From Lachnospiraceae bacterium (GTDB taxonomy: Bacteria; Bacillota; Clostridia; Lachnospirales; Lachnospiraceae): DNA of 50,521 nt. Shown here in pieces: positions 41,532 through 48,619 of the stretch; the stretch's first letter is position 1; each line of letters opens with the position of its first letter. Under the pieces are notes generated by a model that ran no database searches, was not told where the DNA came from, and saw only the letters and a program-made list of their open reading frames with translations. Both the position numbers and the translations under genes were made by a program. Where the stretch lies: positions 1 to 50,521 of the forward strand of contig JAEEOO010000032.1 of assembly GCA_016284315.1 (NCBI GenBank). Direction: 5' to 3'.

Positions 41532-41535
41532 TTGA
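41521..41535. promoter_or_regulatory. Operator-like palindrome 1, TCAACTGACAATTGA
   Basis: A near-perfect 15-bp inverted repeat overlapping the -35 of the XRE promoter. It matches the second palindrome at 12 of 15 positions, and the two centres are 32 bp apart, about three helical turns. Confidence 0.7.
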
Positions 41536-41552
41536 ATGATTGGCGAGTTTTA

Positions 41553-41567
41553 ACAACTGACAGTTGT
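41553..41567. promoter_or_regulatory. Operator-like palindrome 2, ACAACTGACAGTTGT
   Basis: A perfect 15-bp palindrome just upstream of the ABC operon -35 (TTGACA at 41581). Its likely ligand is the divergently encoded XRE regulator. Confidence 0.75.
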
Positions 41568-41580
41568 GCAAGACATACAC

Positions 41581-41609
41581 TTGACAAATTAGGGATATGC
41601 TAGGATAGT
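41581..41609 (+). promoter_or_regulatory. Promoter of the second ABC exporter operon
   Basis: TTGACA (41581-41586), 17-nt spacer, GATAGT (41604-41609), about 30 nt before the start codon. The -10 is weak, which suits activation or derepression. Confidence 0.55.
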
Positions 41610-41641
41610 TGAATAGAAGGCAATCATAAAGGGGAGAAAAT

Positions 41642-42349
41642 ATGGAATTCGTTATTTCACATTTGGCAAAGAGTTACGGTAAACATGAGGTTTTGCAGGA
41701 CTGCGATTATGCTTTCGAGGAGGGAAAGATATATGGACTCCTCGGCAGGAACGGAGCAGGCAAGACCACGCTCTTTAATTGTTTAAACAGTGATATCGAC
41801 ATAAACGGGGGAGAATTCTACTTTAAGGACGGAGACAAAAAGGAAAAGGTTGATTCCGAAACCATCGGTTACGTCCTTTCTACACCCACAGTTCCCGACT
41901 TTTTAACAGGCAGGGAGTTTATCCGCTTTTTCATGGACATCCACTCGGATGAATTAAAAGACCCTAAAACAATAGATGAATACATGGACTACGTAAGGAT
42001 CCCCGAGGATACCAGGGACCGCCTTATGAAGGATTATTCCCACGGAACGAAAAACAAGATGCAGATGCTCCTTAATATCATCGCAGGTCCAAAGCTGATG
42101 CTGCTTGATGAGCCCCTGACATCCCTTGATGTTGTTGTAGCAGAGGAGATGAAGGACATTCTAAGGGAGCAGAAAGAGGGAAGAGTCATTATCTTTTCAA
42201 CTCACATCCTGGACATTGCTCTTGACCTTTGCGACGAAATAATACTTTTAAATCACGGACGCCTTGAGCATGTTGATAAAGAGAACCTGGGAGACGAAGC
42301 TTTTAAGATTAAGATAATTGAGGCCCTTAAAGATGCGGACGATACTTGA
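41642..42349 (+). CDS. ABC transporter ATP-binding protein
   Basis: 235 aa. Walker A GRNGAGKTT, an unusual signature YSHGTKNKMQ in place of LSGGQ, Walker B LMLLDEPLTSLD and switch His in FSTHILD. The altered signature is common in ABC-2 exporter ATPases of the bacitracin or lantibiotic type. AAAGGGGAGAAAAT precedes the ATG. It overlaps the permease gene by 17 nt. Substrate unknown; control by the divergent XRE protein is expected. Confidence 0.9.
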   Translation: MEFVISHLAKSYGKHEVLQDCDYAFEEGKIYGLLGRNGAGKTTLFNCLNSDIDINGGEFYFKDGDKKEKVDSETIGYVLSTPTVPDFLTGREFIRFFMDIHSDELKDPKTIDEYMDYVRIPEDTRDRLMKDYSHGTKNKMQMLLNIIAGPKLMLLDEPLTSLDVVVAEEMKDILREQKEGRVIIFSTHILDIALDLCDEIILLNHGRLEHVDKENLGDEAFKIKIIEALKDADDT

Positions 42350-44048
42350 TTCACTCAGGATTATCCTGAGCCTTAGAAACACAGTCAATATTAATTCAAT
42401 ACTTCACGGCCTTAGAAGCATCCCCATCATCGGCAAGTACATTCCGGAGAAGGTTTACGGGGTACGACCCCTTAAGATCATCGCTTTTATCATGTCGATT
42501 CATATTGAGATCTTTAAGGCCTTTTTTGGTAAGCTGGGTATAGTCCTTTTGCTCGCTTTTGCGTCTGTGCCGATCAGTACTTTTGCAGACCATACCGCAG
42601 CGGTTACTTTCCTCTACGGTTTTATTTACTTTGCTCTGATATTTGCCTTTTTCCATAATATTTTCGGATCCACGGTGGAAGCAAATTACGCGGTCCTTAT
42701 CATGGGAATGGACGCGAAGAAATATGTCCTGGCAAGGCTGTTTTACAAGTTGGCAAGTATCCTTATCGGCTATACACTTTTCGGGATCCCTGCAGCTCTT
42801 ATTGTTAATGTACCCTGGTATATCGCACTCTTACTACCAATCTCGGCAGCAGGTTTTATGGTGGGACGTCTTGGACTTCAGATGCTCATCTATTCAGCAA
42901 AGCAGGCCGGGGGAAAGAAGATCAGGAAGAAAAAGAACGGACTTCCCATTTCAATTGAGGGAAGCGTGGCATTTCTAACGATCATTTTGCTTGTTATTAT
43001 CTTTGGAGGTATTGCTGTATCACCATGGGTAATCTATTATGACATTCTTTGGGTATGCGAGATCGCCGTTCTTGTTGGAGTTATAGCTTCACCAATAGGA
43101 CTTTTACTGATCACGAGATTTCCTTACGGCCTTTACAGGACTGCCCTTTACGCCGAGCATACAAGGTCCGAGGTAACAAAGGCCAATTATAAAAAGACAA
43201 ACAGGGGATACAGAGAATATAAGATCGGGGAATTGGAAGCCGGTAAAAAGTCGGTTAAAGAGAATATAGAAGTAGATGTTAAGAAAAGCAGATCAAACAA
43301 AGTGGCAACTACCGAAGAACAGAGGCGCAATAAGGGCTTTAAGTACCTTAACGACTTGTTTATAAAACGCCACAGCAAAGTCCTTTATGGCAGGATGATC
43401 GTTACCATAGCAATAAGCGCTGTTATCATAACCCTTGCCTCAATCTACCTTCATTACGAATTAAAAGAATTTGAACTGCCGACTCAGTCTACTTTAAGGT
43501 ATGTATTTTCAAGGCATCCCGGATTATTTGTATTTCTTCTTTTTGTCATCAATTCCGGTGCCCATATGGCTCATGCCATGTTTTCTAATTGCGATTCTTC
43601 AATGCTGATGTACGGATTTTATAAAAGCCCGAAGGCCATTAGGAAGATGTACAACATAAGGTGTATGAGCACTATTAAGATGAATATTATACCTGCACTG
43701 ATGATGGCGGTATTTGCAGTAGTTACCATTGCTATAACCGGTGGTGAGGATTATACAGGACAATATTTATTTACAATCCTTGAACCTATGATAGCGGCAG
43801 CCTTTTTCTCTATCCGGCACATGACTCTTTACTATATTCTCCAGCCCTATACAAGCGACTTTATGGTTAAGTCATACGTTTATGCTTTTCTGTCATTTTT
43901 TGTGGGACTGTTCTGCTTTATCATGATATTTATACCCATAAATGCAAAATGGCTCGTTGCTATCGGACTGATGATTATGGTATCTTATTACGTGGCGGCA
44001 AATGTGATCATATACAGATTTGGTCACAGAACATTCAGAATTAAATAG
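42333..44048 (+). CDS. Large integral membrane permease partner of the ABC ATPase
   Basis: 571 aa from ATG 42333, with GAGG 9 nt upstream; an in-frame TTG at 42318 is less likely. About 12 hydrophobic helices stand in two blocks (such as LGIVLLLAFASVPISTFA; FLYGFIYFALIFAFFHNIFG; AFLTIILLVIIFGGIAVSP; YGRMIVTIAISAVIITLASI; FVGLFCFIMIFIPINAKWLV), with a basic cytoplasmic loop around 290-345. No named family recognised, but position and size fit an ABC-2-like exporter permease. The adjacency of the HD gene (22 nt downstream) suggests it belongs to the same operon. Confidence 0.75.
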   Translation: MRTILDSLRIILSLRNTVNINSILHGLRSIPIIGKYIPEKVYGVRPLKIIAFIMSIHIEIFKAFFGKLGIVLLLAFASVPISTFADHTAAVTFLYGFIYFALIFAFFHNIFGSTVEANYAVLIMGMDAKKYVLARLFYKLASILIGYTLFGIPAALIVNVPWYIALLLPISAAGFMVGRLGLQMLIYSAKQAGGKKIRKKKNGLPISIEGSVAFLTIILLVIIFGGIAVSPWVIYYDILWVCEIAVLVGVIASPIGLLLITRFPYGLYRTALYAEHTRSEVTKANYKKTNRGYREYKIGELEAGKKSVKENIEVDVKKSRSNKVATTEEQRRNKGFKYLNDLFIKRHSKVLYGRMIVTIAISAVIITLASIYLHYELKEFELPTQSTLRYVFSRHPGLFVFLLFVINSGAHMAHAMFSNCDSSMLMYGFYKSPKAIRKMYNIRCMSTIKMNIIPALMMAVFAVVTIAITGGEDYTGQYLFTILEPMIAAAFFSIRHMTLYYILQPYTSDFMVKSYVYAFLSFFVGLFCFIMIFIPINAKWLVAIGLMIMVSYYVAANVIIYRFGHRTFRIK

Positions 44049-44049
44049 C

Positions 44050-44083
44050 ACTATGAATGGAGGGGAATAGGTGGAGCACTTTA
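44050..44083 (+). repeat. 34-bp duplication, copy 2 (functional HD-gene start)
   Basis: Matches 40358-40391 at 31 of 34 positions; includes the ribosome-binding site GGAGGGGAAT and the GTG start codon of the HD gene. Confidence 0.75.
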
Positions 44084-45609
44084 TTGACGAAAAAACAGTT
44101 ATGCGCTTTTACATAGAGCGCATTGATAAGGACGAGATCGTCTTCCTTAAGGGGAAGGATGAGCAAAAGAAGGCCATCAGAGAGATCATTGAGAAACTGG
44201 TGGATGAGTCCAAGATGAACAACAAGATCCAGTTGGCCATCGGACTTTGGAAGAAGCTTTTTGAATCAGCTATGAGTTATATCTCTCCCAATAAAAGAGG
44301 ATATGACAAGATCTTTAAGTATTTTGACTCATATGTAGAGTTCGAGGAACTGATATTTGCCTCCGATTCTTTCTACAGAGATCACACCCTGCATTGTCTT
44401 TGGGTATATTTCCTTGGAGAATATCTTTACAATAAGCCCGAGTTTTCAGAGCTTTATCGTTTGGAGCGAGAGACCAACGACAGTTACCGCATGCTCGAGA
44501 AGATGGCAGATACCTTGCAGGTTGTGGAAGGTGTTGAAGCAGATAAACTGAAAGCTTCTCTGAAGCGTACCGAAGGTAGTGAGGTCCTTTCTGATTCGGT
44601 AAGGTGTATTGCCGCACTTACTCACGATCTTGGGTATCCATTGAAGAAGATTGAAAAGATCAATAAGAGTATTAATAAGGTCCTTCCTTTCTTTGCTATT
44701 CACAATTTTGAGAATTTCAGCTTTGAATACGAAAACATTCAGCAGGAGTTTGTAAAGCAGTTTATTGATTTTATATCAAGACAGAGTACTGTTAACATTC
44801 ATCCCAAGAGGAAACTTTCTGCAGAAGCTGTGGAAGTCCTTAATAAACTCCAGGAACAGTATAAGACAAATGATCTGAAGGATTACCTTGATCTTCTTGA
44901 AGCATTACCTGAAGAAGAGAAAACTCTATTAAGAGACAGCTTTAAGGTTGATGTTTTATTCCATACTCCCTTCGGACAGAAGGCTTCTTACTACAACGAC
45001 TTTGAGGGATATCAGCACGGTATTATGAGTGCATTCCTGCTCATGAAGAACTTAGAAGTTTTCAGGGATATTGATTATTGCAGAGAGGACTGGTTGATCC
45101 CTATGCCGGATGCCAGAGTACTTTCGCTTCATGACATTCTTGCCTCAATTTCAAATCATACCAGTGACAGCTATAGGATCAGCGCAATCGAAGACGGCTC
45201 CTTCCTTACTTTCGTAGATGAACTGGAAGAGTTTTCAAGAATATCAAGAGCAAGTCAGAACAGAGAGTATGTAGAGGAATTCTGCGACACTGCTCTTTAC
45301 ATGGAAGACGGATGGCTCAACGTAGTATTTGAGTTTAACAATACAAATCTTGATAACCTTGATCCCGAGATCTCATTCAAGGGTAGATGCAAGAGATTCC
45401 TGAGTCTCTTTGATATCCCGAATCTTGATCCCTATCTCAGGATCCGCGTGACCATTGTTGGCAAGCTTCCTACAGACGAGAACGAGTATGTCCTTGAGAT
45501 TGCAAAGAACTATGCGGACATCCGCATCAACGGAGAGTCCAAGGATATTCCGAAGTACTTGAAGTCAACCCAGTACTTCACAAAAGAAGAATATGCGAAT
45601 ATGAAATAA
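44071..45609 (+). CDS. HD-domain protein of unknown function
   Basis: 512 aa, GTG start with GGAGGGGAATAG upstream; no signal peptide or membrane helix. YRDHTLHCLWVYFLGEYL (about 103-120) and AALTHDLGYPLKKIEKI (HD near residue 184) form the start of an HD metal site; a later YQHGIMSAFLLM and LHDILASISNHTSDSY supply further His/Asp residues expected of the family. The C-terminal 120 residues (FEFNNTNLDNLDPEISFKG; RIRVTIVGKLPTDENEYV) are not recognised. HD proteins hydrolyse nucleotides or phosphodiesters; the substrate here cannot be told. It may be co-transcribed with the upstream ABC exporter, and a remnant of a second copy of its start lies at 40358. Confidence 0.75.
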   Translation: MEHFIDEKTVMRFYIERIDKDEIVFLKGKDEQKKAIREIIEKLVDESKMNNKIQLAIGLWKKLFESAMSYISPNKRGYDKIFKYFDSYVEFEELIFASDSFYRDHTLHCLWVYFLGEYLYNKPEFSELYRLERETNDSYRMLEKMADTLQVVEGVEADKLKASLKRTEGSEVLSDSVRCIAALTHDLGYPLKKIEKINKSINKVLPFFAIHNFENFSFEYENIQQEFVKQFIDFISRQSTVNIHPKRKLSAEAVEVLNKLQEQYKTNDLKDYLDLLEALPEEEKTLLRDSFKVDVLFHTPFGQKASYYNDFEGYQHGIMSAFLLMKNLEVFRDIDYCREDWLIPMPDARVLSLHDILASISNHTSDSYRISAIEDGSFLTFVDELEEFSRISRASQNREYVEEFCDTALYMEDGWLNVVFEFNNTNLDNLDPEISFKGRCKRFLSLFDIPNLDPYLRIRVTIVGKLPTDENEYVLEIAKNYADIRINGESKDIPKYLKSTQYFTKEEYANMK

Positions 45610-45613
45610 GCTA

Positions 45614-45645
45614 AAAGCTGCACCTGGTTTGGGTGCAGCTTTTTT
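45614..45645 (+). terminator. Terminator of the HD gene
   Basis: AAAGCTGCACC (45614-45624) pairs with GGGTGCAGCTTT (45631-45642), followed by a T-run. It directly touches the third 33-nt repeat unit. Confidence 0.85.
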
Positions 45646-45677
45646 GACCACCGGGGACGGAGTCGGAGGGCCATTTT
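45645..45677 (+). repeat. Single degenerate copy of the 33-nt GC-rich unit
   Basis: Starts TGACCACCGGGGACGGAGTC and ends GGCCATTTT; it keeps the 33-nt length and most consensus positions. Confidence 0.7.
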
Positions 45678-45706
45678 ACATTTCGACATAGCTTTAACTT
45701 AGTAAC

Positions 45707-45792
45707 GGAGATCACGGTTTAAGTATGGGATTCGCTACGTTTCGCTTAGCTCAACGTGCTTCGCTCACCCATAGCTTAATCCTGTGAACTCC
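45707..45792. repeat. GC-rich imperfect palindrome of about 86 bp
   Basis: The left arm GGAGATCACGGTTTAAGTAT with GGG pairs, with two small indels, with the right arm CCCATAGCTTAATCCTGTGA plus ACTCC. The centre holds GATTCGCTACGTTTCGCTTA and GCTTCGCTCA. In size class, position and motif style (GATTCG, GAGCGAA) it resembles the element at 19360. It lies 15 bp past the dehydrogenase stop codon. Confidence 0.5.
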
Positions 45793-45806
45793 TGTGTTCC
45801 ATAACC

Positions 45807-46982
45807 TCAGATCATCATTTTATATATCTTTGTGCAGTCCTCAGCTGTTAAGGTAACAAAACCGGAAATGCTTCCCGGTCTTCCGTCTCCGTAGCAGAGT
45901 GCCTCAACAAGCTTTGGAATATCCTCTTCTTTTGCGCCAAGCTCTGTGAAGTTAAGAGGCATTCCAATGGATTTAAGGAAGTTCTCGAGAGCTGCGATTC
46001 CTGCAAGTGCAGTTGCTTCGGGATTATCGTAATCCATCTGGCATCCCCAAACCCTTACGGCAAGCTTTGCGAATCTCATAACGTCATGCTTATAAACATA
46101 CTTAAACACTGCGGGCATTGTAACCGCAAGACCTGCGCCGTGAGCACAGTCATAAAATGCAGACAACTCATGCTCAATATTGTGGCTGTTCCAGTCCTGG
46201 CTTCTTCCGACGCCTACCGCATTATTGTGAGCCATCATGCCTGCCCACATAATATTTGCTCTCGCCTCATAATTATTAGGATCCGCAATTACTCTGGGAG
46301 CTTCGTGGATCATAGTGAGTAGAAGCGCTTCGATGAGTCTGTCCGTTACCTCAACATCTTTTGTATTGGTAAGATATCTCTCGTGCAAATGAGCCATGAT
46401 ATCAGTGATACCTGCTGCAGTCTGGTAAGCCGGTAATGTCTGGGTCAAAGCAGGATTCAGGATGCTGAACTTAGGTCTGATGGCATCGCTTCCGGTACCT
46501 CTCTTAAACATTCCTTCTTCCTTAGTAATAACTGAATCGGGGCTTCCCTCACTTCCCGCTGCAGCGATGGTAAGGATCGTTCCTACAGGCAATGCCTTTT
46601 CAATTCGCTTTCCGGTATAGAAATCCCAGAAATCTCCGTCGTAAAGAACTCCTGCTGCGATAGCCTTGGAAGAGTCAATGGTACTTCCTCCGCCAACCGC
46701 AAGGATAAAATCAACCTTTTCCTTTTTACAGAGGTCTATTCCTTCATAAACAAGTCCGCTTCTGGGATTGGGCTTTACTCCTCCCAGTTCAACGTAGCTG
46801 ACTCCCGAATTATCAAGAGATTTTTTTACTCTGTCAAGAAGTCCCGATCTAACAACGCTTCCTCCGCCGTAATGGATCAAAACTTTGCTTCCCCCAAAAC
46901 GTTTAACAAGGTCCCCTGTCTGGGTTTCCATGTCTTTTCCAAATGCAAAATAAGTAGGTGAGTAAAAGGTAAAATTGTCCAT
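45807..46982 (-). CDS. Iron-containing alcohol dehydrogenase (butanol dehydrogenase, BdhA/YugJ type)
   Basis: 391 aa. MDNFTFYSPTYFAFGKDME opens the protein as in NADH-dependent butanol dehydrogenases; the nucleotide site GGGSTIDSSKAIAAG, DIMAHLHERYL (metal Asp and His), HNIEHELSAFYDCAHGAGLA (metal His pair) and the C-terminal GYGDGRPGSI-like CYGDGRPGSISGF are family marks. It reduces aldehydes such as butyraldehyde to alcohols with NAD(P)H during fermentation. AAAGGAGGCTACGAAT precedes the ATG. It is a single gene between a convergent HD gene and a divergent MATE gene. Confidence 0.92.
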   Translation of the reverse strand: MDNFTFYSPTYFAFGKDMETQTGDLVKRFGGSKVLIHYGGGSVVRSGLLDRVKKSLDNSGVSYVELGGVKPNPRSGLVYEGIDLCKKEKVDFILAVGGGSTIDSSKAIAAGVLYDGDFWDFYTGKRIEKALPVGTILTIAAAGSEGSPDSVITKEEGMFKRGTGSDAIRPKFSILNPALTQTLPAYQTAAGITDIMAHLHERYLTNTKDVEVTDRLIEALLLTMIHEAPRVIADPNNYEARANIMWAGMMAHNNAVGVGRSQDWNSHNIEHELSAFYDCAHGAGLAVTMPAVFKYVYKHDVMRFAKLAVRVWGCQMDYDNPEATALAGIAALENFLKSIGMPLNFTELGAKEEDIPKLVEALCYGDGRPGSISGFVTLTAEDCTKIYKMMI

Positions 46983-47017
46983 ATTCGTAGCCTCCTTTGT
47001 AAATACCTCTATGAATC

Positions 47018-47026
47018 ATCTTAGCA
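47018..47026 (-). promoter_or_regulatory. Possible extended -10 promoter of the dehydrogenase gene
   Basis: On the minus strand TGCTAAGAT with the TGn extension and no clear -35, about 35 nt before the start codon. The rest of the 46983-47203 spacer is AT-rich; a lone TATAAT at 47145-47150 may serve the divergent MATE gene. Confidence 0.35.
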
Positions 47027-47203
47027 TATGCGCAATTTGTTCACCACCCGCCACACACTTTATTTATATTTTTTTAACTGTTATAATAAAAAATACGTTT
47101 ACTAAGTAATAATTTTAGTGAAATATATTGTTATTGCGAAAATTTATAATAGCTGTAGAATAGAACTGTTGCGTTTTAACAAAGATATGAAAGATTGGTT
47201 ATC

Positions 47204-48547
47204 ATGACAGAAGGTTCTATTACTAAAAAACTCGTTTTATTTGCACTGCCTCTTTTTACCGGGCAGTTGTTGCAGCAATTATATAATGTGGTCGATTCCG
47301 TTGTTGTCGGAAACGTGTTGGGCAAAGAGGCTCTTGCAGCAGTAAGTACTACAGGAAGCCTTATTTTCCTCATGGTCGGATTTATCACAGGCCTTTTCAT
47401 GGGCGGCGGCGTTATCATCGGAAAAAGGTACGGCGCCAAGGATTTTGAAGGCGTTAAGATAGCTGCACACACCGGCCTTACTTTTGCATTAATCATGGGA
47501 ATCGTGTTGACGGTTGTAGGAGTTTTCCTTACACCTTATATCCTCAGATGGATGGGTACTCCCGAAGACGTTATGCCTAATTCGATCATATACTTTAGGA
47601 TCTATTTCCTGGGTGGCCTCGGAAACGTTATGTACAATGCTTGTTGCGGTGTGTTCCAGGCAGTGGGAGATTCAAAACATCCCCTTTATTATTTGATCGT
47701 CAGTACGGTTATCAATACTGTTCTTGATATTGCATTCGTACGTTTTCTTGGATTCGGTATAGGAGGAGCTGCGGCTGCTACCATCATAGCTCAGTTTGTC
47801 AGTGCGGGACTTGCTTTCTATAAGTTGACCCAAGTAGATGGCCCTCACAGGATCTTTGTGGAGGAGCTTCGCATTGATCGTGAGACCCTTAAGAGTGAGC
47901 TCCGTATCGGATTCCCTACCGGTATTCAGAACAGCGTTATCGCCATCGGAAACGTTGTTGTTCAGTCAAATATCAATGCCTTCGGATCCGTTGCTATGGC
48001 GGGATGCGGAAGTTATTTTAAACTTGAAGGTTTTGTATTCTTGCCCATTACCTGCATGTCCATGGCTCTTACAACATTTGTGAGCCAGAACCTTGGTGCG
48101 GGACAGTATGACCGTGTTAGAAAGGGTGCAAGGATCGGAAGTATTATAAGCGTTAGCTGTGCGGAGATCATAGGAGTTCTCGTATTTACCCTTGCGCCGG
48201 TTCTCCTCAGAATGTTTTCATCTGAGGCGGAGGTTCTTGCGGTTGGTGCAAGACAGGCTAGGACAGAGAGCCTTTTCTACTGTCTCCTTGCATTGAACCA
48301 CTGCCTTGCAGGTATTTTAAGAGGAGCCGGAAAGACTAAAGTACCCATGGTTGTCATGCTTTCCAGCTGGTGTTTGCTTCGTATTACATACATTACCATT
48401 ATTGTAAGGTTTATACCTGTAGTAAATGTTATCTTCTGGGCTTACCCTCTTACATGGTCTGTCAGCGCCATTGCTTTCCTGATCTATTATTTCAAGGCTG
48501 ACTGGATCCACAATTTTGCAAAGTACGAACCTGTGGAAGTAAAGTAG
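47204..48547 (+). CDS. MATE family efflux transporter
   Basis: 447 aa from ATG 47204; a TTG at 47195 is in frame and neither has a strong ribosome-binding site. Twelve hydrophobic helices in two MatE halves; MTEGSITKKLVLFALPLFTG, LYNVVDSVVVGNVLGKEALA, VFQAVGDSKHPLYY, GFPTGIQNSVIAIGNVVVQS, FVSQNLGAGQYDRVRKG and GILRGAGKTKVPMVV are typical. It would export drugs or metabolites using a Na+ or H+ gradient. It ends just before a terminator hairpin embedded in the 3' end of comEC. Confidence 0.93.
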   Translation: MTEGSITKKLVLFALPLFTGQLLQQLYNVVDSVVVGNVLGKEALAAVSTTGSLIFLMVGFITGLFMGGGVIIGKRYGAKDFEGVKIAAHTGLTFALIMGIVLTVVGVFLTPYILRWMGTPEDVMPNSIIYFRIYFLGGLGNVMYNACCGVFQAVGDSKHPLYYLIVSTVINTVLDIAFVRFLGFGIGGAAAATIIAQFVSAGLAFYKLTQVDGPHRIFVEELRIDRETLKSELRIGFPTGIQNSVIAIGNVVVQSNINAFGSVAMAGCGSYFKLEGFVFLPITCMSMALTTFVSQNLGAGQYDRVRKGARIGSIISVSCAEIIGVLVFTLAPVLLRMFSSEAEVLAVGARQARTESLFYCLLALNHCLAGILRGAGKTKVPMVVMLSSWCLLRITYITIIVRFIPVVNVIFWAYPLTWSVSAIAFLIYYFKADWIHNFAKYEPVEVK

Positions 48548-48619
48548 TTATAGGATTTGCCTTTAAAATAGCGCCGGAAATCCTCGGAGTATATCGCTTG
48601 TCAGTTAAGACTATGAGAC

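Noticed and set aside
41581-41606. Alternative reading of the exporter promoter as TTGACA-14-TAGGAT
   Set aside because: A 14-nt spacer is too short for sigma-A; the 17-nt alignment with GATAGT was kept at moderate confidence.
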